A stretch of 64,000 nucleotides of DNA from Jaltomata sinuosa. Its lineage: Eukaryota; Streptophyta; Magnoliopsida; Solanales; Solanaceae. The first letter of the stretch is position 1. Every line of letters begins with the position of its first letter. The position numbers were made by a program, and so were the translations under genes. Below, piece by piece: positions 36,171-48,199 of the stretch. The stretch covers positions 124,001 to 188,000 of the forward strand of contig QJPP01000844.1 in the NCBI GenBank assembly GCA_003996215.1. Direction: 5' to 3'. The notes under the pieces were generated by a model. That model worked only from the letters and a program-made list of their open reading frames with translations, was not told the origin of the DNA and searched no databases.

Positions 36171-37800
36171 GAAAGTTTTCTCTCTTGATGTGTATGCCTT
36201 GTTGGATCCCGGTGCATCCTTATCTTTTGTAACCCCTTATGGGCTTGTAAGTTTGAGGTTCGTCCTGAAATGCTTTTAGAAACCTTTCATGTTTCTACTC
36301 CTGTTGGTGAGTTAGTCCTAGCAGAAAGAGTCTATCGAAATTGCCCTATCTCAGTCCTTCATAGAGTCACTTCAGCAGATCTAGTAGAGTTGGAGATGCA
36401 TGATTTTAATGTTATTCTTGGTATGGGCTGGTTATATGTATGTTATGCCTCGGTTAATTATCGTACTCATATTGTCAGTTTCAAGTTTCCTAATGAACTT
36501 GTCCTAGAATGGCAAGGTAGTCCCTCTTCTTCAAAAGGTCATTTCATATCTTATCTTAAGGCTAGGAAGATGATTTCTAAAGGCTATGTATATCACATAG
36601 TTCGGGTTATGGACACGGAGTTTGATACCCCAACAATTCAGTCTGTTCCTATTGTGAACAAATTCCCAGAAGCGTTTCCCAATGATTTGCCCTGGAGTCC
36701 CTCCTGAGCGGGAAATTGACTTTGGGATAGATCTTCTTCTAGATATGAATCCTATCTCTATTCCTCCCAATAGAATGGCCCCCGCAGAACTCAAGGAGTT
36801 GAAAGATCAGTTGAAGGACTTGCTTGATAAGGGTTTCATCAGGCCCAGTATCTCTCCTTGGGGTGCCCCAGTTTTGTTTGTTCGGAAGAAGGATGGATCT
36901 CTTAGAATGTGTATTGATTACCGCCAATTGAACAAGGTCACAATCAAGAACAAGTATCCCATTCCTAGGATTGATGACTTGTTCGATCAGCTTCAGGGTG
37001 CCTGTTTCTTCTCAAAAATTAACCTTAGGTCCGGTTATCATCAGCTTTGAGTTCGGGAATGTGATATCTCGAAGACAGCCTTCATGACTCGGTATGGTCA
37101 TTATGAGTTTGTTGTGATATCTTTTGGTCTAACGAATTTTCCTGTAGCTTTTATGGATTTGATGAACCGTGTGTTCGAACAGTATTTGGATAGGTTTGTG
37201 ATTGTTTTCATTGATGATATCCTTATGTACTCTCAGAGTGAGGAGGAGTATGCGGATCACTTAAGAGTTGTGTTGCAAACTCTCAAGGATAGACAGTTGT
37301 TTGCTAAATTTAGCAAGTGTGAGTTTTGGATGCAGTTTGTTGCTTTTCTGGGTCATATTGTGACTAAAGATGGTATTCGGGTTGATTCTCAAAAGATAGA
37401 GGCAGTAAAGAACTGGCCTAGACTTATTTCTCCGTCTGATATTAGGAGATTTTTGGGTTTGGCTGGTTACTACAGGAGGTTTGTGGAAGGTTTTTCTTCC
37501 ATTGTTGCCCCTTTGACTTGATTGACTCAGAAGAAGGTGAAATTCCAGTGGTCCGACTTGTGTGAGAAGAACTTTAAGGAATTGAAGACTAGATTGACCA
37601 CTGCTCTAGTGTTAGCTCTACCCGACGGCTTAGATGATTTTGTTGTGTATTGTGATGCTTCTAGGATTGGTTTGGGTGGTGTTTTGATGCAGCGTGGTAA
37701 GGTGATTGTCTATGCTTCTAGATAGCTTAAGACTCATGAGAAGAACTATCCTACTCATGATCTTGAGTTAGCAGCCGTGGTCTTCGCCTTGAAGATTTGG
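36171..37800 (+). pseudogene. P1 protease, RT and RNase H, cut off at 37800
   Basis: Protease starts LKVFSLDVYALLDPGASLSFVTPY with the active site intact, then a 2-bp deletion near 36240 shifts frame; VILGMGWLYVCYASVN follows. A 1-bp insertion in the LPGVPP motif (about 36690) shifts again. RT at 36682-37050 has PPNRMAPAELKELKDQLKD, IDYRQLNKVTIKNKYPIPR and SGYHQL before a TGA; 37084-37521 carries TRYGHYEFVVISFGL, IVFIDDILMYSQSEEEY and LGLAGYYRRFVEGFSS. RNase H resumes at 37522 (VVYCDASRIGLGGVLM) and ends at HDLELAAVVFALKIW, where the sequence switches to the opposite strand of M2. No integrase remains. Lesions per kb are fewer than in P0. Confidence 0.9.
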
Positions 37801-39428
37801 ACTGCTTCCCAAGTAGCACCCTCTACGGACTGATTCCTCCATAAAACCTTTACTGAAGAAACTTCCTTATTTCTCAACCTACGAACGTGACAGTCAAGAA
37901 TCTGAACTGGAACTTCCTCGTAGGTAAGGCTATCCTTCACAGCCACACTTTCTAAAATCGATGCCGGATCATCCACACACTTCTTCAATAAGGAAATGTG
38001 AAAAACTGGATGAACTGCTGCTAGATCTGCTAGCAACTCTAACTCACAAGACACATTAACAATACTTTTCAAGATCCTGTAACGGCCTGTATACCTGGGA
38101 CTAAGCTTTCCTTTCTTACCAAATCTCATCACCCCCTTCATGGGTGATACCTTCAGGAAGACCCATTCATCGATCTCAAACTTTAAGTCCCTTCTCCTCA
38201 CATCTGCATAGGACTTCTGAGGACTCTGAGCTGTTTTGGATCTCTCTCTGATGAGCTAAACTTTCTCTATAGCCTCATGAACCAAATCTGGCCCAACCAA
38301 GGTTGCTTCACCTACTTCGAACCACCCAATCGGGGACCTACATCTATGCCCATAGAGGGCCTTATATGGGGCCATCTGAATACTGGAGTGGAAGCTGTTA
38401 TTATAGGCGAACTCTAAGAGAGGTAGGTGATCATCCCAACTACCTTTGAAATTAATCTTGCAAGCTCTCAATATGTCCTCTAAGGTTTGAATGGTACGCT
38501 CTACCTGACCATCCATCTGTGAATGAAATGTTGTACTGAGATTCACCTGAGTACCAAGACCTTTCTGAAATGATCTCCATAAATGGGATGTAAAATGGGA
38601 ACCCCTATCTGAGATGATAGACAAGGGAACCCCATACATCTTGACTATCTCGGTGATGTAGAGTTTGGCATAGTCCTCTGCTAAATCTGTAGTCTTGACA
38701 GCCAAGAAGTGAGCTGACTTAGTAACCCTGTACTCTATAACCCAAATAAAGTCGTGCTATCTGCGAGTACGAGGTAAGCCCATAATGAAATAAATGTTGA
38801 TCACCTCCCACTTCCAAGTAGGAATGCTAATATCCTGAGCCACACCTCCTGGTTTCTGATGTTCTACCTTCACCTGCTGACAGTTGGGATACTTAGCCAC
38901 AAAATCTGTAATGTCCCTCTTCATGTTGTTCTACCAATAGACTTCCCATAGATCACGGTACATCTTAGTAGCACCGAGATGAATAGAATATCTGGAATTA
39001 TGGGCTTCTATAAGGATCTGCTGCCTCAACTCACCCACATTAGGTACACACAAACGATCCTGGTAGTGAAGTACACCATCTACCCCTTGGGAGAAAACCT
39101 CTACTATCTACTGATGAACTGCACCTTTCAACTGAAGCAATATGGGATCACTATCCTATTTCTCTGTAACCTCTGCTACCAATGAAGATTCTGACCCATT
39201 CTGGACTATCACACCACCATCTGTCATGTCCATGAGGTAAACTCCTAAGCGAGCAAGCCTATGAACATCTCTGGCTAATTCTTTCTTCTCTTCCTCCACA
39301 TGTGACACACTACCCATGGACAGTTTGCTGAGGGCATCAGCCACTACATTGGCCTTACCCGGATGGTAGAGCACATTCATATCATAGTCTTTGAGGAACT
39401 CAAGCCATCTCCTCTGACAAAGATTCAA
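37801..39428 (-). pseudogene. M2 integrase and chromodomain, with mutated catalytic Asp
   Basis: From the RNase H-integrase linker (39428-39156, NLCQRRWLEFLKDYDMN, VVADALSKLSMGS) through the zinc domain (region 39050-38880, several lesions) to the core. The first catalytic Asp is lost: the usual INMDF reads INIYF near 38790. The second (ISDRGSHFT) and Glu (DGQVERT) remain in the 149-codon frame 38705-38256. The last frame, 38201-37801, has RFGKKGKLSPRYTGRYRI and the chromodomain YEEVPVQILDCHVRRL with VLWRNQSVEGATWEA, then runs into antisense P1 sequence. Stops and frameshifts are present between frames. Confidence 0.85.
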
Positions 39429-40500
39429 CTCTTTTTGGGTGAACAGTACTGTAGGCTCTTATGATCTATGAACACATACACATGAATACCATACAAGTAG
39501 TGTCTCCAAATCTTTAGGGCAAATACAATAGCTGCAAGCTCAATATCATGAGTCGGGTAGTTCTTCTCATGAATCTTAAGCTATCTGGAAGCATAAGTTA
39601 TGACCTTACCCTGCTATATCAATACACAACCCAAGCCGACCCTAGATGTATCACAATAAACCACATAGCCGTCTTAACCCTCTAGTAGAGTCAAAATGGG
39701 AGCTGTAGTCAACCTGGTCTTCATCTCTAAGAAGCTTTTCTCACACTCATCTAACCACTGAAACTTGACCTTTTTCTAAATCAACTTGGTCATAGGGCAG
39801 CTATGGATGAAAAGCCTTCAATGAATCTCCTATATTAGTCGGCCAAACCCAAGAAACATTTAATGTCTGATGGAGAAGTGGGCCTAGGCCAACTCTTTAC
39901 TGCCTCTATCTTCTGAGAATCCACTCGAATTCCTTCCTGGACACCACATGACCAAGGAAAGTGACAGATTGCAACAAAAATTCACACTTGTTGAACTTAG
40001 CGAATAGTTGGCAATCCTTGAGAGTTTGTAAAACAACCCTCAGATGAGTCGCATGCTCATCCTCATTCTGAGAATATCATCAATAAAGACGATGATGAAC
40101 AAGTCCAAATACTATTTGAACACCCTGTTCATTAAGTCCATGAAAGCTGCAGGAGCATTGGTTAGTCCAAAAGATATAACTACAAATTCATAGTGACCAT
40201 ACCGAGTCCTGAAGGCTGTCTTCGGGATGTCACTATCTCTGACTCTGAGCTGATGATAGCCGGATCTGAGGTCTATTTTAGAAAAGCAAGTAGCACCCTG
40301 AAGCTGGTCGAATAAGTCATCAATCTTGGGGATGGGATATTTATTCTTGATTGTGACTTTGTTCAACTGACGGTAGTCGATGCTCATCCTGAGAGAATCA
40401 TCTTTCTTATGCACAAAGAGAACTGGAGCACCCCATAGAGAGATGTTAGGTCTGATGAAGCCCTTATCTAGAAGGTCTTTCAACTGTTCTTTCAATTCCT
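39429..40500 (-). pseudogene. M2 reverse transcriptase and RNase H, broken
   Basis: 40495-40112 (127 codons) reads EQLKDLLDKGFIRPNISL, IDYRQLNKVTIKNKYPIPK, FSKIDLRSGYHQLRV and FRTRYGHYEFVVISFGLTN. The polymerase box reads FIDDI near 40085, but about 10 bases are deleted directly after it, shifting the frame. RNase H to 39429 is detectable in pieces (SNIKCFLGLAD-like, then HDIELAAIVFALKIW near 39550-39500) with many stops. Without restoring these it encodes no enzyme. Confidence 0.8.
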
Positions 40501-40634
40501 AAGCTCAGCTAGAGCCATTTTGTAAGGAGGAATTGAAATAGGCTGTGTATCTAGAAGGAGATCTATTCCGAAGTTGATTTCCCATTCGGGAGGAACTCCG
40601 AGAAGATCTTCTAGAAACACTTCTGGGAATTCAT

Positions 40635-41138
40635 TCAGCACTGGACTGACTCAAGAGTTAGGGTCTTGTAATTTGAATCCTTAACCAAAACAAGATGATA
40701 GATATATCTTTTGGTAATCATTTTTCTGGCCTTAAGGTAAGAGATTAATCGACCTACAGGCACTGAGGTACTACCCTTCCATTCTAAGACTGTCTTGATT
40801 GGAAATTGAAACTGAACAATCCTAGTTCTGCAATCAACTGAGGCATAATAGGAGTGTAACCAATCCATGCCTAGAATAATATCGAAGTCAGTCGTTTCTA
40901 ACTTGACAAGATTGGCTGAGGTAGCCTTCTGGGAAATTATGATAGGGCAATTTTTGTATACCCATCTAGCTATAACTGGGTCACCAACTGGAGTAGAGAC
41001 TGATAAGGGTTCTAGGAGGATTTCTGTACTGACACCAGAATTTACTGCTATATAAGGAGTTACAAAGGAAAGTGTAGCCCCTGGGTCTAACAATGCATAA
41101 ATATCTAAATGAAAGACTTGTAAAGTACCCGAGACCAC
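40635..41138 (-). pseudogene. M2 retropepsin-like protease
   Basis: The frame of 167 codons contains the aspartic-protease site ALLDPGATLSFVTPYIA, then STPVGDPVIARWVYKNCP, IILGMDWLHSYYASVDCR and ISYLKARKMI. It would cut the Gag-Pol polyprotein. It follows gag after a TGA (around 41160) where relatives read through, and a lesion near 40640 separates it from RT. Confidence 0.8.
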
Positions 41139-41159
41139 ATCAAGAGAATCCTCCTGGTC

Positions 41160-42340
41160 TCATCGAGTCTGAAGGGCATACAACCTATTAAGGCACTGAC
41201 CACCACCTATACCGAAGGAGGCACCCTGCTGATTGGGGAGATCCACTGAAGCTGCTGTAGAATTGGCTTGATTTTGTGGGCAAACATCCTTGACCTTCTG
41301 AGAAGCTGCTGGACAATCTCTCATCCTATGGCCTGGATTTCCACATCCAAAGCAATTGCCACTACCTGCCATACACTCACCCTGGTGGTTCCTACCACAC
41401 TTCTTGCAGACTGGATTAGTGCACTCGCTAGTAACTGTACCTTGGGACTTAAAGCCTGGAGCTCTATCCCATCGATCCTGTCTAAATTTTGGCACTGGGG
41501 CACTAGCAGACGATGGAGCTGGAGCTGAAGATTTCTGATAGAACTGAGAGCGCTTACCACCCTCTAACCTCTGCTGAGAGTAGTTGAAGTCACCTATTCG
41601 AGCTCTCTTACTGTCTTCTCCCCTTTCCTTGATTTTATCCTCCTCAATTTGCTGAGGATAAGTAACTAACCTGGAGATGTCCATCTCTTTAATCATCATG
41701 GCATTTTTGCACTCCTTGACCACATTATCAGACACAACAGATACGAACTTGCTCATGCGGGCTATGGAGTCAGCTACTATCGCTGGAGCATACTTAGACA
41801 GTTGGGTGAACTTGAGAGCATAATTCTTCACACTCATAACATTTTGGTTCAAGTTTATGAATTCCTGGACCTTGTCTTCTCTGAGCTCAAGTGGGAAAAA
41901 CCTGTCCAAAAATGCAATTTTGAACTAGTTCCAATCCACTAGACCTATATTTTCACAACGAGACTCCTTCCACTGCTGGTACCAAGTGTAAGCCACTCCC
42001 TTTAACTGATAGGCGGCCAAATATGCACTCTCGACCAGAGTGACACCCATAATGTAAGTTACCTTCTGAATGTCATCGAGAAACTCCTGCGGATCCTCTT
42101 ATGACTTGGACCTATGAAACTATGGAGGGTTCATCCAAGTGAAGTCCCAGATTCTAGCTGTAGCATTATTAGTCTGAGGTGGAACTGGTGCCACAGTCTG
42201 CTGATCGACCTGAGCGGTCATGGCCTGAGCAAGCCTTGGAACACATCCCTGAATTTGGCATGCGTGACTTGCTCATTCAATGGGTCTGCTGGAGCTACTG
42301 GTGCTGGACGATTCCTGGCGTTAGCTCTTCTGGGAGGCAT
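41160..42340 (-). pseudogene. M2 gag
   Basis: The start ATG at 42340 gives MPPRRANARNRPAPVAPADP, about 200 bases after the PBS. A stop (TAG in MNPP-stop-FHRS near 42110) and other lesions break the N-terminal half. 41909-41160 is a good 249-codon frame: FFPLELREDKVQEFINLNQN, LSKYAPAIVADSIARMSKF, ISRLVTYPQQIEEDKIKE, a Ser/Ala/Pro linker and two knuckles, CKKCGRNHQGEC and CFGCGNPGHRMRDC. The second has the canonical CX2CX4HX4C spacing. Confidence 0.85.
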
Positions 42341-42544
42341 CTTCACTGAAATGTGAAGAGCATAAGATAGAAGGAGATTAAATAGAGTTCATACTCTATA
42401 GCACGAGCTTGAAAAGAAAGAAGGGAAGTCATTCCTAATGACATCTCATAGCTTCTCCTCATAAGTGTGGCATGCTTCACACCCATGATGAAGATTCTAC
42501 TTGATGCGCCTTTCAGACACCCTAAGACACTTAAACCTGAGGCT

Positions 42545-42557
42545 CTGAAACCAAGTT
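42545..42557 (-). other. Primer-binding site of M2 (initiator Met tRNA, one mismatch)
   Basis: The - strand reads TTGGTTTCAGAGCC against the usual TGGTATCAGAGCC, beside the LTR edge at 42558. Confidence 0.8.
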
Positions 42558-44509
42558 TGTCATGCCCTGAGGCTACCGCCTAGACGTAACACTGTGCTTA
42601 GTATCACAAGTGAACCCAAACTAACCGGTGGTCTGGCATATCTAGACAATGTTATTTATAAAACATATACTATGCGGAAGCTGAAAAATAATTTAATATC
42701 TGAAGTAGGAAAAAGAGCCCAAAACATGTCTGAATATATAAAAATATATGTATAGAGTATAGTGATAACTGAAAATAATACTAACAACTCAAAGCTAAAT
42801 CTAGTCTATGTATGAAAGCCTCTAACTAATATGAGTTGTTGGGACATGCTCCCAGCTAACTTTAATAATCTGAAACTGAAATATAAAGACTGAAAGATAA
42901 AAGCATGTATATTGTCCTCAAACCATGAGGACTCACACTGAAGCTGCTGAGAATGGAAGCCGATCTAAGCGCGGTCTGGTTGTTAAGAGCCTGAACCTAC
43001 ATCATAAAATGATGTAGCACAAAAGTATGCATCAGTACTTTGAATGTACTGAGCATGCGGGATGCGTGCTAAACTAAACAACATAGAAACTGAACATAAA
43101 AGTGAATACTGAAGAATAAACTGAAAGCTAAGCTGGATACAATGACCAAGAACTAACATGAATATATAATATGGTGAACTGAATACTGAAATAGATACTG
43201 AGTACATGGTCAATGCAACATGAATTTAAATGTGGGAGATACCGTTAACTTACATACCCCAAGCTGAGCTAAGTAAGGGGCTAACCTATAACCCTGGATG
43301 GAAGAGTGTTCATACCTTGCCAAGGGTACAAACCAGTCTGACATGGATCCACTAACTGATATCCACAAGGGACATAGGTGTGCAGCCTAACCCGACAGCT
43401 AAGCCTTCATCCCATCATCTGCTCGATACTAAATCTACTAGTAATGAAAATATAAGCAATGATGCAAGCTAAAACACTGGATAGCTCAAAACCTGATAAT
43501 TATCTAAGAATGCACATATATATACTGAAACTGATGGCATTCTAATACTGAAACATGATCATCTGAATTTCTTCCTAGCAAGCATAATTTATGAATACTG
43601 AAATTTAGACATGCTAGGGTTTCTGAGTCCTGAACATGTGACTATGCTAACTCTCCAAGAAACATGAGATATATATCAACATAAGCAGTAAAATTTGAGT
43701 TACAATGAATCCCTAAGATTTAGGAACCCTAGGTTTGAACAAATTCATGGAGAACTCAAGAACTGGCTGAAACTAGGGACTCAATGGGTGAAAGGAACCA
43801 ATTGATGAAATACCACATACCTGTTGGAGAATATACGAAGAAATTCTTCATATTCTTGGGGTTGAGCTTGAAAAAACCTCCTGACTGTTCTTGAGGAAAA
43901 GTGTCACCTCTTTTCTCCCTTTTTCTTTCTAAGTCTGATGATTTTAAGAGAATAGGTGTTTTAGGTAGTTTTTGACTAATAAACTAGGCTTAGAATACCC
44001 AAAATAATGTATCTTAGGCCTTAGAAGAGGTAGGAAAAGTCCAAGGCACCCCTGGGAAAATAAAAGAAATCTTCTGGAAAAATTTACGACTTAGGTTTCA
44101 CGGATAGGTTCCACAACTCGTGGAAACTTCCATGGATCATGGAACCCTGTCGTGGTTCCTGGGTCTTTTGTCTAGATATATTTCTGAGTTCCAAGACTTG
44201 GTTTCAGAACCCGTGGAACCTTCCATGATCCATAGAACCCAATCGTGGTTCTCAGAGAAAAGGCTGGCCTCAGGTCTGATTCCACGACTTGGGTTTTCGG
44301 CTCATGGATCCTTCCATGGTCCGTCGAACCAAATTATGGTTCCCAGAGAAACCTTCAGGCCTTTGATCTGATTCCATGGAACCCGTCCATGACTTGTGGA
44401 AACTTCCACGGGTTATGGATCCAACTCGTGATTCGGCTAACAGTTCAAATTTTTAATTCTTTCTAGTTTTCTAAGCTAAGTCTGGGCTTGGAAGTTCTGG
44501 GGTGTTACA
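42558..44509 (-). repeat. 5' LTR of M2
   Basis: 1952 bp; + strand runs TGTCATGCCCTGAGG to CTGGGGTGTTACA. In element orientation its start (TGTAACACCCCAGAAC) matches the P2 LTR at 62659 closely, so the two are one subfamily in opposite orientation. U3 (about 44095-44440) has the CCACGACTCGTGG palindrome array. No gene inside. Confidence 0.9.
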
Positions 44510-44510
44510 T

Positions 44511-44667
44511 AGGGAGATTCCAGTTGTGAAAGTTCAGGGGAGGCACCTTCTGATTGAGGAGGCTACTTGGGAGACCGAAAGAGATATGCGGGCCCAGTAT
44601 CTGCAGCTGTTTGAACCTTTAGGTACCTTCTTCTTCTTGACTTTCAAGGAAGAAAGTCCTTTTTAGT
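44511..44667 (+). pseudogene. C-terminal end of X pol (chromodomain tail)
   Basis: The frame reads REIPVVKVQGRHLLIEEATW, then ETERDMRAQYLQLF, and ends at a TAG (44665). It is the usual last segment of gypsy chromovirus integrase, with the conserved Trp of VKVQWRH changed to Gly. It is all that remains of the X body. It lies just before the X 3' LTR and just after the M2 LTR, showing where M2 inserted. Confidence 0.75.
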
Positions 44668-45362
44668 AGTGGATGATATAATGACCCTTCCGGTCATTTT
44701 CGCATTTGCGCCTTTGTTGTACTGTTAGAGCCTTTTTATAGCGGCCCTAAGTCATTTATAGCTTGCTGGGACCGATAGTTTGGTGCCCTGACCGTTCGTT
44801 TGGTCATTATGACCGTTTCCCTGTTTTAGAGCTTTAACTTAGGAATTCGTTGACTTTAGTCAACATTCTTAGCTAATGTGCTCGAGATCAAATTTTGACA
44901 ATTCCATTAGCTCTGGAACATTGAGTTTGGTCTAGTTAGACCTTTAGTCAGGGCCTGAGAACTTTCGGTGTGGGTTTTGTGTTGCTTTTTCTGTTTTCAG
45001 GCCATTTGTAGTTGAAAGTGTAACTTGGGTCAGCTTTCGATGATCTGAGCATCAGATTCAAAATCTAACAATTCCATCAGCTCTGGAATGATGAGTTTGG
45101 GCTAGTTGGTGGTTAGTTAGGTCCCGGGTGAGCCGAGCTCATTTTGGTTAGTTGGTTGGGTTTAGTTAGTGTTGACTTGGGTCAATATTTCTCCAAAACA
45201 ACCTTATATGGAAGTTTCGTCGATTTCGTTGAGTCTGGAATGCTATCTCCACTCTATTAGCATTATTGGTTTTTGAGTATCGAGTTCCGATTGTGCTCGG
45301 AATGGCCCATCAAAGCTTTAGAAATTATAGGTTTTGCTGTTGCAGGTGCAGGCCTCAGGCCT

Positions 45363-45575
45363 TAATCGCGATCGTGAGCCCCTTCCCTGCAATAGCGATG
45401 AGGCACTTGTTTCCTTGTGCTATGCAATTGCGATGTTCTTTGTCATGACCGCGATTAATCTGTCTCCCCTTTATTCTTCACGACCGCATGGCTAGTCCTC
45501 GCAATTGCGATGGTCTAGTCAGTGTGGTCATCGCGAACGCGTAGGGTCCCTTCATGATCGCGATGAAGAACTCCT
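45363..45575 (+). repeat. CpG-rich palindrome array, second X LTR
   Basis: Motifs such as ATCGCGATCGTGAG, GCAATTGCGATG, TCATGACCGCGATT and ATGATCGCGATGAAG match 26580-26790; most differences are CG to TG or CA. Confidence 0.7.
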
Positions 45576-45580
45576 GGGCA

Positions 45581-45590
45581 GTATATAAAC
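45581..45590 (+). promoter_or_regulatory. TATA box of X 3' LTR
   Basis: GTATATAAAC directly follows the CpG-rich array, as in the partner LTR. Confidence 0.65.
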
Positions 45591-48199
45591 TTTTCACTTT
45601 GTCTTCTTCACTTCAAAATCCGGTTCCACCATTGTTTTTAGCTCCAAACTCACCTGAGCTTGTAATTGCTTCAATTCTTGGTGCTGGGGTGTAAGATCCT
45701 TTTCCTTGATCATTCTTTCATCATTATTGGTACGTTTTATCTACTTAAATCTGTTGAATTTGCATCCTTGTTTCCTATATTGTTCTTATAGTTAGCTGGC
45801 TGGTTTGAGCCATTTCCCTTGGTTAAATTCCTTCAATACTCTAAGCATACAGTCAGGGGAGTGTGGTGCTCATTGTACGTTCTTTCATTTCTGGCTTCGG
45901 GTTGCGGGACCCACGGGCACACCGGTAACCCGAATTTCGACCCAGCTATTATTATAGAGATATGAGTATTGTTAGCCTTATTTTAACATGGAGTTTATGT
46001 TCTTGACAGTTTGACTTCCATTCGGAGCTTCTCGGAGAGGTTTGGGCTTGGACATCATCGTTCCAGCAGCTTGTCGTCTGACGACAAGTAGGTTACAGTT
46101 TAAATACTTAGACTTCACATATATAGGATAAAATTATACTAATTGGCATCCTTGGGTTGGGTTTATTAGCTTGGCAACACAGACCTTGACCGCTTTTCCA
46201 TGTATACCTCATTTCCTTCCTCCATCGTGTGTAGTATCCTTCAGAGATTGATATTATCACCCATGTGGTCCTGTGTGTCCTTGTTTTAACTCTAGACCAT
46301 AGATGGTGGGTTATTCGGGGGTGTCCATGAGTCCCAGACATCGTTATCATGATTTTAGGCTGGTTATCTGTGCTGTAGAGCGATTGGAGCATGTGCAGGG
46401 CCGATAGGTTGATTGTGAGCCATTGGGCTGCTATTTATGATTGAGCATGTCATTTCCATGCTTATAAAGGGATTTTTACCATATTTTACTATGATTTCGG
46501 CTTCGAGCCTATCTTATTTGGTTTTCTAAATCTTACATGGCCTAGGGGGCCCATTTTCGATAAAAATGATTATGAAATGGTTTGGTACTGTTTTAATGGA
46601 TCTTCTTGGGGTAAGAAAAGTTAAAAGAGGAATTTATCACAGTTTTCCTACTTATACTGGACCCGGTTGAGCCAAGTTGCTAGGCTTATTTTGTTACTGA
46701 TGAGAAATGATATTAGACTCGATAAAGCCAAGCACCAAACTTGATTTACTACTGTTTTAGATCCAGATGCGCCGGGGCACCCTTGAAGGTTTTTTTTAAA
46801 ACTTATTTCATTGATTTAGACCTGGATAGGATCTAGGCATGCATTATCGAGATTTGGTCACTAGCTTGGATCCGATGACATCCCATACTGTTATATCGAG
46901 GTTTGAGATTCAGTATGTGGTCCACGAGTAGACCTCCATGGAATCTGTCATTCTGGACCAAGTGCTACAGGTCGAGGGTGATCGGAGGGGGGGTGTACGG
47001 CAGAGTAGAGGTTCTCGGGGGAATACCTTCCATGGATCCTGCCTCCATTAGACCTTTGGAGTACCGGAGGGGGTAACATACGACACTGTTATCATACTTA
47101 GTTCAGTATATCATGTCATTTCATCTATTTGTGTGAGATTCTACCCTTGTTTGATGTTTGTTGAGTGTATGCTCAAGTTGTATGTGCGAACGAAGGGTTT
47201 GTTTTCACTTGATTGTGTTCCTTGGTTGTATGGACGGTCGAGGGACTGTAGGTAGACTTATTGTTACTCTATCATGATATCGATTCATGTTATGGTATCA
47301 TATGAGGTTGGATATTGATAAAGTTGTTCTTGAACTTCCGGTTGTTAGTTTCTTGACTTGAGATTAGTATGCTTAGTTTAGTTATTAAATCTTGTTGAGC
47401 ATGACTATCTTTATTCTTCTTCTTCCTTCTCTTTTCACTTGACGTTATCGGTATACTGCCTATTTCTAAATCTCTCCTTATATATATATATATTGTTGTT
47501 GCGAGGATCTCAGGTACGTTATTTCCTTCTTTCACCCGTGTGTGTGATGTATATATCTAGTAGCTAGCCATGTTTGTTATTTTCTGCTTGTATTCCTTCC
47601 GTGCTAGCTTTCGTGTACTTATTCGTTGATTTTTGTGACTATCTGCTTCTACTCTGCTTATTACTGCTCTTTTATCTTATATGTTCCTAGTCGGCCTATG
47701 ATTATCTACTGGGTACCATTTACTTCGCATTTGATGCTCATACTACACTCTGCATCTTCTGGTGCAGATCCTAGTGTGGGCCCTCGCCGTTAGCTCGTGG
47801 ACACTAGTGTAAGGAGACTTTTGGACCGTCCAGACTGAGGGTGAACTCTTGGCGGCCGGAGCTTGACTTTAGTTTATCTCTTGTATTTTGTACTCTCTTA
47901 CTACTCGAAGACATTATGTATATATTATTTTGGATCCCTTTGTACTCCTTTTATGTAGTTCCGGCTCTTATATACTATGATACCAGTTCTTGGGTTGGTT
48001 TTAGCTTCCTTGTATACTCCTGTTGTTACTTTTCTTCGCGTATCCCCTTGTTTCTGCTTATATTACTTGTTCTTCCGCTTGCTTGATAAGTAGTAGCACA
48101 TTACTAACCATTCCGGGCTACGGAGATTGGTTCGCCTACTAGGGGTTATAGGTGCCATCATGACCGAGAGATCGAGTTGTGACAATCAAATCACTTATT

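Larger units (their letters stand above)
37801..44509 (-). mobile_element. M2: inverted Ty3/gypsy chromovirus lacking its 3' end
   Basis: On the - strand it has a 5' LTR (44509-42558), PBS, gag, protease, RT, RNase H, integrase and chromodomain, and then is cut at 37801, a few codons before its own stop. PPT and 3' LTR are missing. Its LTR end at 44509 directly abuts pol sequence of X, so M2 inserted into X; TAGGG after the LTR would be its TSD but the other copy is lost. Confidence 0.88.
25891..48184 (+). mobile_element. X: Ty3/gypsy shell of a 22.3-kb composite insertion
   Basis: The block is flanked by ATCAA at 25886-25890 and 48185-48189. It begins with an LTR starting TGTAATGACC and ends with a full LTR of the same family ending TTGTGACA. 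Between them almost all of the X body is missing, except the pol C-terminus at 44511-44667. The rest of the interior is P-type and M2 chromovirus sequence. Homology of the joined flanks with a nearby host duplicate supports the boundaries independently of the TSD. Confidence 0.88.
44677..48184 (+). repeat. 3' LTR of X, full length
   Basis: 3508 bp from TATAATGACC (TGTAATGACC in the partner, so the second base has mutated) to TTGTGACA. It aligns along its length with 25891-29197, then carries the 240-base end absent there, including ATAGGTGCCATCATGACC, also present at the PBS-side end of LTR A. Small frames have no support. Confidence 0.9.
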
